Origin: Collimonas fungivorans
GTDB lineage: Bacteria; Pseudomonadota; Gammaproteobacteria; Burkholderiales; Burkholderiaceae_D
Direction: 5' to 3'
Length of the DNA: 64,000 bases
Assembly (NCBI RefSeq): GCF_001584145.1
Contig: NZ_CP013232.1
Span: forward strand, 1,674,001-1,738,000
Each line of letters opens with the position of its first letter. The stretch's first letter is position 1. This document shows positions 39,703 through 49,507 of the stretch, piece by piece. Both the position numbers and the translations under genes were made by a program. The notes below the pieces were generated by a model. It saw only the letters and a program-made list of their open reading frames with translations, was not told the DNA's origin and searched no databases.

Positions 39703-42700
39703 ATGAGCAAGACTTATCGTTTGGTATGGAGCAAGACACAAGGTGCGCTGGTAGTCACATCGGAACTGGCCAAGACCAATGGCAAGGGAGCATCGAACCT
39801 GCTGTTGTCGACTGGCCCGGTCGGCGCAGCCGGCGGCCTGTCCGGCCAAGGCGAAGCGGCGCCGCAACTGCGGCGCTTGCCGGCATTGCTGGCGCTGGCG
39901 ACCAGCGGTTTTTTTGCCCTGAACGGTTCGTCAGCCTGGGCCAATTGCACGCCGAGTAATCCGGCTAACGGCGCAACAGTCACCTGCACCGGCGCCGCGC
40001 CGTTGCTGGCGCCTTCATTCAGCAGCGCTGCCAATAACCTGACGGTGAACGTCAACACCGGCGCCAGCGCCGGAGTACTGCTGGGCCTGCTCGGCACGGC
40101 AATGAATTTGACCGGCAACAATGTCACGCTCAATAACGGCGGCACCATAGATCCGTCGCTGCTGGGGGCGGCCAGCCTGTTATCGACCGGCACCGTGATC
40201 GGCAATGCCGCGGCCAGCACCGTTACCGTCAACAACAGCGGCACCATGAAGGGCACCAGCGGCTTGCTGGGGGTGAGCCTGAGCAATCTGAACGGCGTCG
40301 CGCTGGCTGTGCAGAACGGCACCGGCGGCGTCAGCAATCTTTCCAATACCGGCACCATCGGCAGTTCGCCTTTGCTGGGCGTCTCGCTGTTCGCATCCGA
40401 TGCGCCGGTGGTTGCGGCCTACGGCGGCGGCCAAGTCAACTTCGTCAATTCCGGCACTATCACCGGCCGGGTTGCGTTCGAGGCCTCGGGTACTCCGGGC
40501 ACTGGCAACACCTTCGTCAATTCCGGGACCATCACCGGCAGCGTATCGATGGGCGCCAACAGCAGCAACACCTTTACCGCGGTGACCGGCTCCAACGTCA
40601 ATTCAGGCGGCAGCCTTGGCCTCAACCTGCTGAACGTGGTCGGCCTCAATCTCGGATTTGCGTCGACCGGGACGGTCGACGGCGGCGCCGGCGGCAACAA
40701 TACCTTGCTCCTGCAAAATACGGCAACGGGTACCGGCAGCGGCAGCACCGGCTCGGGCACCATTACCAGCGGCACCTACGTCAACTTCCAGCACCTGGGA
40801 CTCAACAGCGGCAGCTGGACCTTGAGCGGAGCGCAGACATTCCAGGATGCGACACTGAACGGCGGCCTGGCGCTGTTCGATAATTCCGCCTCTTTCGGCA
40901 CCGGTGCAATTACGGCCAACGGCGGCGCGATCCAGGCCACTGCCGCCGGCCTTGACCTTGGCAACAGCTTCAACCTGCAAGGCGGCGGGCTGACGGTCCA
41001 GGGCGCGAGCGCACTGACCATATCGGGCATCATCTCGGGCGTCGGCGGATTGACCAAGAACGATAGCGGAACGCTGACCTTGAACGGCGCCAATAACTAT
41101 AGCGGCAACACCAATCTCAACGCCGGCGGACTGGTCTTGGGGAACGCCACGGCTATCGGCAGCGGTGCTTTGGCAGTGGGGGGCAATGCAACACTGGATA
41201 CCAGCATCGGACTGACTCTGGGCAACAACATCAATCTCGCCGGCGGAGCGGACCTGACCCTCACCGGCAGCAATAACCTCGGTTTGAGCGGCATCATTTC
41301 CGGCGCCGGCGGCCTCGTGAAAAACGGCAGCACCACGACCACGCTGACCGGCGCCAATACCTTCACTGGCGCTGCGACAATCAACGCCGGGACGCTGGCT
41401 ATCGGCGCGGGCGGCAGCCTGGCGCCGATCGTGGCAGTCAACGTGGCCGGTATCGGCGCCGGTTTCGACATTTCTGCCGGCGGCAACCAGACCATCGGCT
41501 CATTGGCTGGCGTGGCAGGCAGTACAGTCGCCTTGGGCGCCAACACCCTGACCTTCGGTGACGCCACCAACCAGACCTATGGCGGTGTCATTGGCGGCAC
41601 AGGTGGCCTGATCAAACAAGGCAGCGGCACCGAAACCCTGACTGGCGCCAATACCTTCACTGGCGCTGCGACGATCAACGCCGGGACGCTGGCCATAGGC
41701 GCAGGCGGCAGCCTGGCGCCGACTGTGGCAGTCAACGTCGCGGGCGCTGGCGCCGGCCTGGATATTTCCGCCGGCGGCAACCAGACCATCGGTTCGCTGG
41801 CAGGCGTGGCAGGCAGCACAGTCGCACTGGGCGCAAATACCTTGACCTTCGGCGATGCCACCAACCAGACCTTCGGCGGCGCCATCGGCGGCACCGGCGG
41901 CCTGATCAAACAAGGCAGCGGTACCGAAACCCTGACGGGCGCCAACACCTTTACTGGCAGCGCGACGATCAATGCCGGTACGCTGGCTCTTGGCGCGGGC
42001 GGCAGCCTGGCGCCGACCGTGGCAGTCAACGTCGCCGCAGCTGGCGCCGGCCTGGATATTTCCGCCGGCGGCAACCAGACCATCGGTTCGCTGGCAGGCG
42101 TAGCAGGCAGCACAGTGGGCTTGGGGGCAAATACCCTGACCTTCGGCGATGCCACCAACCAAACCTTCGGCGGCGTCATCGGCGGCACTGGCGGCTTGAT
42201 CAAACAAGGCACTGGCACGGAAACCCTGACGGGCGCCAATACCTTTAGCGGCGGCGCAACCATCAACGCCGGCACGTTGGCCCTGGGCGCTGGAGGCAGC
42301 CTGGCGCCGACCGTGGCAGTCAACGTCGCAGGCGCCGGCGCCGGCCTGGATATTTCCGCAGGAGGAAATCAAACCATCGGTTCGCTGGCTGGCGTGGCAG
42401 GCAGCACAGTGGCCTTGGGCGCCAACACCCTGACCTTCGGCGATGCGACCAACCAAACCTTCGGCGGCGTCATCGGCGGCACTGGCGGCTTGACCAAACA
42501 GGGGACGGGTACAGAAACCCTGACAGGCGCCAATACCTTTACCGGTGGCGCGACGATCAATGCCGGTACGCTGGCCTTGGGTGCTGGCGGCAGCTTGCTG
42601 CCAACGGTGGCGATCAATGTCGCCGGCGCCGGCGCCGGCTTTGATATTTCTGCCGGCGGTAACCAGACCATCGGTTCGCTGGCTGGCGTAGCAGGCAGCA

Positions 42701-45700
42701 CAGTGGGCTTGGGCGCCAATACCTTGACCTTCGGCGATGCCACCAACCAGACCTTCGGCGGCGCCATCGGTGGTACTGGCGGCCTGGTCAAACAAGGCAC
42801 GGGCACCGAAACCCTGACTGGCGCCAACACCTTCACCGGCGGCGCGACGATCAACGCCGGCACGCTGGCCATAGGCGCTGGCGGCAGCCTGGCGCCGACT
42901 GTGGCAGTCAACGTTGCGGCCGCTGGCGCCGGCCTGGATATTTCCGCCGGCGGCAACCAGACCATCGGTTCGCTGGCTGGCGTGGCCGGCAGCACAGTAG
43001 CCTTGGGCGCGAATACCCTGACATTCGGCGACGCCACCAATCAAACCTTTGGCGGCATCATCGGCGGCACCGGCGGTTTGGTCAAACAGGGTACTGGCAC
43101 TGAAACCCTGACGGCAGCCAATACCTTTACCGGCGGCGCAACCATCAACGCCGGCACGCTGGCCATAGGCGCAGGCGGCAGCCTGGCGCCGACCGTGGCA
43201 GTCAACGTCGCGGGCGCTGGCGCCGGCCTGGATATTTCCACCGGCGGCAACCAGACCATCGGTTCGCTGGCCGGCGTGGCAGGCAGCACAGTCGCCTTGG
43301 GCGCGAATACCCTGACCTTCGGCGACGCCACCAATCAGACCTTTGGCGGCGCCATCGGCGGCACCGGCGGCCTGGTCAAACAAGGTAGCGGCACCGAAAC
43401 CCTGACTGGCGCCAATACCTTCACTGGCGGCGCCACGATCAATGCCGGTACGCTGGCTCTTGGCGCGGGCGGCAGCCTGGCTCCAACCGTGGCAGTCAAC
43501 GTCGCCGCAGCTGGCGCCGGCCTGGATATTTCCGCCGGCGGCAACCAGACCATCGGTTCGCTGGCCGGCGTGGCAGGCAGCACAGTGGCTCTGGGTGGTA
43601 ACACCTTGACCTTTGGCGACGCCGCCAATCAAACCTTCGGCGGCGTCATCGGCGGCACCGGCGGCCTGGTCAAACAAGGCAGCGGCACCGAAACCCTGAC
43701 GGGCGGCAATACCTTCACTGGCGGCGCAACCATCAATGCCGGCGCCTTGATCCTGGGCGCAGGCGGAAGCCTGGCGCCGAGCGTGGCAGTCAACGTCGCC
43801 GGCGCCGGCGCAAGCCTGGACATTTCTGCCAGCGGCAACCAGACCATCGGTTCGCTGGCCGGCGTGGCAGGCAGCACAGTTGCCTTGGGCGCCAATACCT
43901 TGACCTTCGGCGATGCCACCAACCAGACCTTCGGCGGCGTCATCGGCGGCACCGGCGGCCTGGTCAAGCAAGGCACGGGCGCGGAAACACTGACCGGCGC
44001 CAATACATACACCGGCGGCACGGCCATCAATGCCGGCTCGCTGATACTTGGCAACAGCTCAGCGATCGGTACCGGTGCATTGACTGTCGGCGGCGCCGCA
44101 ACCGTCGACAACACCATTCCGCTGACATTGAATAATGCGGTAGTCCTCAATGCCGGCCTGACCGTGGCGGGCAGCAACGACCTGACATTGAGCAACGTGG
44201 TGTCCGGAACCGGCAGCCTGACCAAGGATGGCGCAGCCAACCTGACCCTGGCCGGCGCCAATACCTACAGCGGTGGCACGGTTCTGAACAACGGCACGAT
44301 CACCGTGGGCAATAATTCTGCGCTTGGTACAGGCAGCCTGGCTCTGAATGGCGGCCAGCTCGATGTGAACGGCTTCCAGATAACGGTGGCCGGCTTGAGC
44401 GGCAACGGCAATGTGACCCTAGGCAGCAACAGCGGTAGCGTGACGGTGAACGGCGGCGGCACGTACGGCGGCGTCATTTCGGGAGCCGGGACGGTGGCCA
44501 AGGACGGCAGCGATACCTTGACGCTGACCGGCGCCAACACTTACACCGGCGGCACCACCATCAATGCCGGTACATTGCAGATCGGGAATGGCGGCACCAC
44601 AGGAAGCATTGTGGGCAACGTGGTCGATAACGGCACACTGGCTTTCAATCGCTCCGACGATATCACTTATGGTGGCGTGATCAGCGGCAGCGGCAGCGTG
44701 GTCAAGCTGGGCGCCGGGGTGTTGGATTTGAGCGGCGTCAGTACTTACAGCGGACCAACCACTGTAAATGCCGGTACGCTTGCGGTAAGCGGTTCGATCG
44801 CCAATTCGACTGTCACCGTCAACAGCGGCGGCGCCATCCAGGGGCCCGGCACTATCGGCGGACTGCTGGTCAACAGTGGCGGCACGGCTGCGATCGCCGC
44901 CGCCGGCCAGCCTATCGGCAGCCTGACGGTAGCCGGCAACGCTGCCTTTACACCTGGATCGTTTTACCAGGTGAAAGCCACGCCGCAGCAAGCCGACTTG
45001 ATCAGCGTCGGCGGCAGCACCAGCTTGACTGGCGGAACGGTGCAGGTGATGGCGGCGGTGGGCGACTACAAGCCGACCAACAACTATACGATTCTTACTT
45101 CTGCCGGCGGCGTCAGCGGCACGTTTTCCGGGGTGACGTCAAACCTGGTATTCCTGACGCCTAGCCTGAGCTACGACGCCAAGAACGTATTTCTGCAACT
45201 GGTGCGCAACAGTGTGTCGTTCCAGCAGGCGGCCAGTACGCCGAACCAGCAAAGCGTGGCAAACGCGGTCGCCATCCTCGGCGGCGGCAATACGATTTAC
45301 GACACCATCACCTCGCTCGACCTGGCATCGGCGCAAGCGGCGTTTGACAGCCTGTCCGGCGAGACTCAGGCCAGCGCACGCAGCGTCATGCTGGAAGATA
45401 GCCGTTACATCAGGGATGCGGTCACGGCGCGGGCGCGCCAGGGTTCGGCTGCCCGTTCCGGCGTCTTGTCGGCGCTCTCGGCCGGCGGCGCAGCCAGCTG
45501 CACGACAGACAGCGCAACCCAGCAGAACGATCAGTTGCGAGTCGATAACGCCTGCGCCGACGACCGGCGCAATGCGCGGGTAGTCTGGGGCCAGGTATAT
45601 GGCGCCAAGAGCAACCTGGATGGCGAGAACGGCGTGGCCAACGTGAACCGCAGCACCGGCGGCTTCATTGTCGGGGTCGACACACCGCTGAACGATACCT

Positions 45701-46401
45701 GGCGTGCAGGTGTCGCCGGCGGCATCGGTCACACGTCGTTTGACACCAGTCGTTCCAACGGTTCCGGTTCCATCGATAGCTATCACCTGGCGCTATACGG
45801 TGACGCGCAGTTCGGCGCGCTTGGCGTACGCCTGGGGACTGCATATACCTGGAACAAGCTGGATACCGACCGCAGCATCGTGTTCCCGGGTTTCTCCGAC
45901 AGCACCAAGGCCAGCTACGATGCGCACACCACCCAGGTTTTCGGTGAGCTGGGCTACGCCATTGCGGCGGGCCGGGTAGCGCTGGAACCGTTCGCCGGCC
46001 TGGCGTATGTCAACCTGCATACCGACGGCTTCAGCGAAAACGGCGGCGCCGCGGCCCTGAGCGGCAAGAGCGACAGCCAGAATGTCACCTTCTCGACATT
46101 GGGTGTAAGGGCGGCAACCCTCCTGGGCGCTCCCGGCTCGGGCGTGACTGCCCGCGGCACGGTCGGCTGGCGCCACGCATTCGGCAGCGTGACGCCGACC
46201 GCCGATCTGGCGTTCAAGAGCAACGCCGCTGCATCATTCGCGGTGACTGGCGTGCCGGTAGCGCGCGACGCCATGCTGGTGGAAGCCGGGATTGATGTCG
46301 GCATCGGCAAGAGCGCAACGCTGGGCCTGGGATATTCAGGACAGTTCGGCGACAAGGTAAGGGATAACGCCATCAAGGCAAACATAGCGTGGAAATTCTG
46401 A
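39703..46401 (+). CDS. Giant autotransporter (type Va) with near-identical passenger repeats
   Basis: 2232 residues from the ATG at 39703 (CCGGAGAACG upstream). Residues 1-28 (MSKTYRLVWSKTQGALVVTS) are an extended signal peptide region, with signal cleavage predicted after SSAWA at residue 80. The passenger (81 to about 1900) is a Gly/Ala/Thr/Asn-rich beta-helix with many passenger-associated transport motifs (LTGANTYTGGTTINAGTL). Nine 98-residue units form its core (41308-43953). The C-terminal 275 residues are the autotransporter beta-barrel, starting near VVWGQVYGAKS and ending in the outer-membrane signature IAWKF. Probably a surface adhesin or biofilm factor. No protease motif was noticed. 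Confidence 0.95.
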   Translation: MSKTYRLVWSKTQGALVVTSELAKTNGKGASNLLLSTGPVGAAGGLSGQGEAAPQLRRLPALLALATSGFFALNGSSAWANCTPSNPANGATVTCTGAAPLLAPSFSSAANNLTVNVNTGASAGVLLGLLGTAMNLTGNNVTLNNGGTIDPSLLGAASLLSTGTVIGNAAASTVTVNNSGTMKGTSGLLGVSLSNLNGVALAVQNGTGGVSNLSNTGTIGSSPLLGVSLFASDAPVVAAYGGGQVNFVNSGTITGRVAFEASGTPGTGNTFVNSGTITGSVSMGANSSNTFTAVTGSNVNSGGSLGLNLLNVVGLNLGFASTGTVDGGAGGNNTLLLQNTATGTGSGSTGSGTITSGTYVNFQHLGLNSGSWTLSGAQTFQDATLNGGLALFDNSASFGTGAITANGGAIQATAAGLDLGNSFNLQGGGLTVQGASALTISGIISGVGGLTKNDSGTLTLNGANNYSGNTNLNAGGLVLGNATAIGSGALAVGGNATLDTSIGLTLGNNINLAGGADLTLTGSNNLGLSGIISGAGGLVKNGSTTTTLTGANTFTGAATINAGTLAIGAGGSLAPIVAVNVAGIGAGFDISAGGNQTIGSLAGVAGSTVALGANTLTFGDATNQTYGGVIGGTGGLIKQGSGTETLTGANTFTGAATINAGTLAIGAGGSLAPTVAVNVAGAGAGLDISAGGNQTIGSLAGVAGSTVALGANTLTFGDATNQTFGGAIGGTGGLIKQGSGTETLTGANTFTGSATINAGTLALGAGGSLAPTVAVNVAAAGAGLDISAGGNQTIGSLAGVAGSTVGLGANTLTFGDATNQTFGGVIGGTGGLIKQGTGTETLTGANTFSGGATINAGTLALGAGGSLAPTVAVNVAGAGAGLDISAGGNQTIGSLAGVAGSTVALGANTLTFGDATNQTFGGVIGGTGGLTKQGTGTETLTGANTFTGGATINAGTLALGAGGSLLPTVAINVAGAGAGFDISAGGNQTIGSLAGVAGSTVGLGANTLTFGDATNQTFGGAIGGTGGLVKQGTGTETLTGANTFTGGATINAGTLAIGAGGSLAPTVAVNVAAAGAGLDISAGGNQTIGSLAGVAGSTVALGANTLTFGDATNQTFGGIIGGTGGLVKQGTGTETLTAANTFTGGATINAGTLAIGAGGSLAPTVAVNVAGAGAGLDISTGGNQTIGSLAGVAGSTVALGANTLTFGDATNQTFGGAIGGTGGLVKQGSGTETLTGANTFTGGATINAGTLALGAGGSLAPTVAVNVAAAGAGLDISAGGNQTIGSLAGVAGSTVALGGNTLTFGDAANQTFGGVIGGTGGLVKQGSGTETLTGGNTFTGGATINAGALILGAGGSLAPSVAVNVAGAGASLDISASGNQTIGSLAGVAGSTVALGANTLTFGDATNQTFGGVIGGTGGLVKQGTGAETLTGANTYTGGTAINAGSLILGNSSAIGTGALTVGGAATVDNTIPLTLNNAVVLNAGLTVAGSNDLTLSNVVSGTGSLTKDGAANLTLAGANTYSGGTVLNNGTITVGNNSALGTGSLALNGGQLDVNGFQITVAGLSGNGNVTLGSNSGSVTVNGGGTYGGVISGAGTVAKDGSDTLTLTGANTYTGGTTINAGTLQIGNGGTTGSIVGNVVDNGTLAFNRSDDITYGGVISGSGSVVKLGAGVLDLSGVSTYSGPTTVNAGTLAVSGSIANSTVTVNSGGAIQGPGTIGGLLVNSGGTAAIAAAGQPIGSLTVAGNAAFTPGSFYQVKATPQQADLISVGGSTSLTGGTVQVMAAVGDYKPTNNYTILTSAGGVSGTFSGVTSNLVFLTPSLSYDAKNVFLQLVRNSVSFQQAASTPNQQSVANAVAILGGGNTIYDTITSLDLASAQAAFDSLSGETQASARSVMLEDSRYIRDAVTARARQGSAARSGVLSALSAGGAASCTTDSATQQNDQLRVDNACADDRRNARVVWGQVYGAKSNLDGENGVANVNRSTGGFIVGVDTPLNDTWRAGVAGGIGHTSFDTSRSNGSGSIDSYHLALYGDAQFGALGVRLGTAYTWNKLDTDRSIVFPGFSDSTKASYDAHTTQVFGELGYAIAAGRVALEPFAGLAYVNLHTDGFSENGGAAALSGKSDSQNVTFSTLGVRAATLLGAPGSGVTARGTVGWRHAFGSVTPTADLAFKSNAAASFAVTGVPVARDAMLVEAGIDVGIGKSATLGLGYSGQFGDKVRDNAIKANIAWKF
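41308..43953 (+). repeat. Nine tandem 294-bp repeats in the autotransporter
   Basis: Units start at 41308 + 294n. Anchor sequences recur in exact register: the ACCATCGG-type site at 41491, 41785 and on to 43843 is eight periods of 294 bp with no indel. Each unit encodes 98 residues around NQTIGSLAGVAGSTV, TLTFGDATNQTFGG and TETLTGANTFTGGATINAGT. A tenth partial unit begins at 43954. Length variation by unit gain or loss would keep the frame. Confidence 0.97.
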
Positions 46402-46430
46402 TGGCGCGACGTTGGTGTAGCTGAAAACAG

Positions 46431-46484
46431 CCCTGCATTTGCGGCGTTGTCTCGGGAAAAGCCGGGATAGCCGCATCTGCAGGG
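46431..46484 (+). terminator. Imperfect hairpin after the autotransporter
   Basis: CCCTGCATTTGCGGC (46431-46445) pairs with GCCGCATCTGCAGGG (46470-46484) at 13 of 15 positions. No T run follows, so it is at most a weak terminator or an mRNA-stabilising stem. Confidence 0.45.
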
Positions 46485-46638
46485 CGATCGTCTGGCGGTT
46501 CCCGGGGCCTGTCCATCAGGCCTTCTCCTTGTCATTCCCGCGTCACATTCCCTCCTTACAATCAGCATTGCCATATTGGTAATTGCTGAAAAATCCGCCT
46601 TTATCTTACATATTCCCCGACTATTTTCTGACCAGACC

Positions 46639-48693
46639 ATGACTTTCCCATTGCTCAATCGCGAACTCGGTGTGCTTGCCTTTAACGAGCGGGTCCTGGC
46701 GCAAGCTGAAGACCCTGCGGTCCCCTTGCTGGAACGGCTGCGCTTTGTCTGCATCACCAGCAGCAACCTGGACGAGTTTTCCGAGATCCGCATGTCCGGT
46801 TTGCAGGAACAGATCAGGGTGGCGGTGGACGGCGTGACGCCAGACGGCATGTCGCTGCAGCATGCCTACAGCACCATCAGCGAGCGCGCCCAGAAACTGG
46901 TGGCGCGCCAGTACGCCTTGTTCAACGATGTGCTGCTGCCGGCGCTGAATGCCGAGGGCATCGCTTTTTACCAGGAGTCGGAGTGGAACGAGGAACAGAC
47001 TGCCTGGGCCCATGAGTTTTTCAAGAGCGAGCTGTTGCCGGTGCTGACGCCGATCGGCCTGGATCCGGCCCATCCTTTTCCGCGGGTACTCAACAAGAGT
47101 CTGAATTTTGCTGTCAAGCTGAGCGGCAAGGATGCCTTCGGCCGCGAGACCGAACTGGCCATCGTGCAGGCGCCGCGGGTGTTGCCGCGCCTGGTCCGGA
47201 TGCCGGAACATCTGTCGGCGCATGCATACGGTTTTGTGCTGCTGAGCAGTTTCATGCAGCGTTTTGTCGGCGAACTGTTTCCGGGTTTGTCTATCGGCGG
47301 CTGTTATCAGTTCCGCGTGACGCGCAACAGTGACTTGTTTGTCGACGAGGATGAAGTCACCGACCTGCGGCTGGCCTTGCAAGGCGAGTTGCCGACGCGC
47401 CAGCTGGGCAATGCGGTGCGCCTGGAGGTGGCGGACGGCACGCCGGCTTCGCTGGTGCAGCGCCTGCTGAACCAGAACGGCCTGGCGCCCGGCGATTGCT
47501 ACCGGGTCAACGGCGCGGTCAACCTGGTGCGCCTGATGCCTTTGCCGGACCTGGTCGACCGGCCTGACCTGAAGTTCACGCCGCATACGCCGGTGCTGCC
47601 GAAAGCTTTCGTTACCGGCGCCTCGGTGTTCGATATCATCGACCAGCAGGATGTGCTGCTGCACCATCCCTACGAAAGTTTCCAGCCGGTGCTGGAGCTG
47701 TTGCAGCAGGCGGCGATCGACCCCGATGTGCTGGCCATCAAGCAAACCATTTACCGTACCGGCAACGATTCGCCGCTGATGAGCGCCCTGATGCAGGCGG
47801 CCAAGAACGGCAAGGAAGTCACGGTGGTGCTGGAGCTGATGGCGCGCTTCGACGAAGAAACCAATATCGGCTGGGCGGCCAAGCTGGAAGCGGTCGGCGC
47901 CCATGTGGTGTACGGCGTGTTCGGTTACAAGACGCACGCCAAGATGCTGCTGATCGTGCGCCGCAAACGCCACGCCAAACATACCAAGCTGAAGCGTTAT
48001 GTGCATCTCGGCACCGGCAACTATCATCCGAAAACCGCGCGCCTGTACACCGACTTCGGCCTGATGACCAACGACGACAAGATTTGCGAAGACGTGCACC
48101 ACGTATTCCAGCAGCTGACCGGTTTTGGCAAGCAGGTGGCGCTCAAGCGCTTGTGGCAATCGCCGTTCACCTTGCACGCGAACGTCTTGCATGCGATCCA
48201 GAAAGAAGTCGACGCCGCCAAGGCCGGCAAGCAGGGCTACATCATCGCCAAGATGAATGCATTACTGGAACCGACGGTAATTGAAGCCTTGTACCTGGCG
48301 TCCCAGGCCGGGGTCAAGATCCAGCTGCTGATCCGCGGCGTGTGCGCGTTGCAGCCAGGCGTGCCGGGTTTGTCGGAAAACATCAAGGTGCGCTCCGTGA
48401 TCGGGCGCTTCCTTGAACATCATCGGGTATTTTATTTTTACGCCGACGGCGAGGAACATGTGATGCTGTCCAGCGCCGACTGGATGGACCGCAATCTGTT
48501 CCGCCGTATCGAAACGGCGTTCCCGATCCTGGATGGCAAGCTCAAGCGGCGTGTGATCGAAGAGAGTCTGCTGGTGCATCTGCAGGATAATGCATCGGCC
48601 TGGGACATGGACAGCGACGGCAGCTACAACAGGGCCGATCCTGGCGAAGCCACGCCGCTGGTCAGCCAGATCGATCTGCTGTCGCGCTTTTAA
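46639..48693 (+). CDS. ppk1: Polyphosphate kinase 1
   Basis: 684 residues from the ATG at 46639 (MTFPLLNRELGVLAFNERVL, the conserved N-domain start); an open frame to 46576 is not conserved. The autophosphorylated His lies in FGYKTHAKMLLIVRR, with the second conserved His in the region KRYVHLGTGNYHPKTARLY. PPK1 reversibly polymerises the gamma-phosphate of ATP into polyphosphate at the membrane. No ppx gene is adjacent. Ends convergent with the ABC permease gene. Confidence 0.96.
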   Translation: MTFPLLNRELGVLAFNERVLAQAEDPAVPLLERLRFVCITSSNLDEFSEIRMSGLQEQIRVAVDGVTPDGMSLQHAYSTISERAQKLVARQYALFNDVLLPALNAEGIAFYQESEWNEEQTAWAHEFFKSELLPVLTPIGLDPAHPFPRVLNKSLNFAVKLSGKDAFGRETELAIVQAPRVLPRLVRMPEHLSAHAYGFVLLSSFMQRFVGELFPGLSIGGCYQFRVTRNSDLFVDEDEVTDLRLALQGELPTRQLGNAVRLEVADGTPASLVQRLLNQNGLAPGDCYRVNGAVNLVRLMPLPDLVDRPDLKFTPHTPVLPKAFVTGASVFDIIDQQDVLLHHPYESFQPVLELLQQAAIDPDVLAIKQTIYRTGNDSPLMSALMQAAKNGKEVTVVLELMARFDEETNIGWAAKLEAVGAHVVYGVFGYKTHAKMLLIVRRKRHAKHTKLKRYVHLGTGNYHPKTARLYTDFGLMTNDDKICEDVHHVFQQLTGFGKQVALKRLWQSPFTLHANVLHAIQKEVDAAKAGKQGYIIAKMNALLEPTVIEALYLASQAGVKIQLLIRGVCALQPGVPGLSENIKVRSVIGRFLEHHRVFYFYADGEEHVMLSSADWMDRNLFRRIETAFPILDGKLKRRVIEESLLVHLQDNASAWDMDSDGSYNRADPGEATPLVSQIDLLSRF

Positions 48694-48697
48694 TTAA

Positions 48698-48736
48698 CGT
48701 TTTTAATTTGCGTTTTTAGTTCGCGTTTTTAGTTCG
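48698..48736. repeat. Three 13-bp tandem repeats between ppk1 and the permease gene
   Basis: CGTTTTTAATTTG (48698-48710), then CGTTTTTAGTTCG twice (48711-48723, 48724-48736). The third unit contains the stop codon of the permease. Convergent gene ends are a tolerant place for slippage. Confidence 0.85.
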
Positions 48737-49391
48737 ATTTGTGGGCCTGTCCCAGCTTGTCTTCCAGGCGGCTCTGCAAACGCTCGAAGCACAGGCTCAG
48801 GCACCAGTAGATCGCCGCGGCCGCCAGGTACAGGGGCAGCGGACGGAAGGTCACGGCGATGATTTCCTTGGTGGCCAGCATCAGCTCCGTTACCGTGATG
48901 ACCGACACCAGCGAGGTATCCTTGATCAGGCTGATCAGGGTATTGCTCATCGATGGCACGGCGATCCGGATCGCTTGCGGAATCACGATGTGGCGCAGCG
49001 TTTGCCAGTAGTTCAGGCCGATGCTGTAGCTGGCGGCCCATTGCCCCTTGTGCACGCCGAGAATGGCGCCGCGCAGGCTTTCCGACAGATAGGCGCCGGC
49101 ATTCAGGCTGAGAGCCAGGATGCCCGCGGTCAGCGGCGAAAAACTGATGCCTATGCTAGGCAGGCCGTAATAGATCACGAAGATCTGCACCAGCAGCGGC
49201 GTGCCGCGCATCAGGCTGACATACACGCTGGCTGGCCAGCGCGCCAGGCGCGCAGGCAGGATGCGCGCAATCGCCAAGGGAAAACCGAGCAGCAGGCCGC
49301 CCAGCATCGACGCCACCGCAAACACCAGGGTGTAGCCTACGCCGCGCAGCAAAGTCGGCGCCGCCTGCTGCAGCAAATCCAGTAATTCCAT
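48729..49391 (-). CDS. Polar amino acid ABC importer, permease (HisM/TcyL-like)
   Basis: 220 residues, about five membrane helices. The N-terminal signature TLLRGVGYTLVFAVASM and the EAA loop ESLRGAILGVHKGQWAASYSIG identify the polar amino acid permease family. It lies 116 bp after its binding protein gene, with a terminator-like hairpin between. No ATPase gene follows, unlike most such operons. Confidence 0.9.
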   Translation of the reverse strand: MELLDLLQQAAPTLLRGVGYTLVFAVASMLGGLLLGFPLAIARILPARLARWPASVYVSLMRGTPLLVQIFVIYYGLPSIGISFSPLTAGILALSLNAGAYLSESLRGAILGVHKGQWAASYSIGLNYWQTLRHIVIPQAIRIAVPSMSNTLISLIKDTSLVSVITVTELMLATKEIIAVTFRPLPLYLAAAAIYWCLSLCFERLQSRLEDKLGQAHKSN

Positions 49392-49423
49392 AAGGTCTCT
49401 GTTAAATCCGGACTTCCCAGGTT

Positions 49424-49453
49424 AAAAAAACATCCCCGCGGCGGGCGGGGATG
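49424..49453 (-). terminator. Attenuator/terminator between binding-protein and permease genes
   Basis: On the minus strand a stem CATCCCCGC/GCGGGGATG (49453-49445 with 49439-49431) is followed by seven T (49430-49424). It would let the abundant binding protein be made in excess over the permease. Confidence 0.82.
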
Positions 49454-49507
49454 GTGGGTGAGTCAGAAGTGTAGCGCAGAAATTACCAATGCGTTATCAA
49501 TGCGCTC

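Noticed and set aside
41308..43953. CRISPR-like or satellite array
   Set aside because: The repeat unit is 294 bp, fully coding and without unique spacers; it is a protein repeat.
41500..43971. An 823-residue open frame on the minus strand opposite the autotransporter repeats
   Set aside because: It mirrors the 294-bp repeats of the plus-strand gene, has a Gly/Ala-rich composition dictated by the repeats, and shows no start signals. The plus strand has signal peptide, passenger motifs and barrel.
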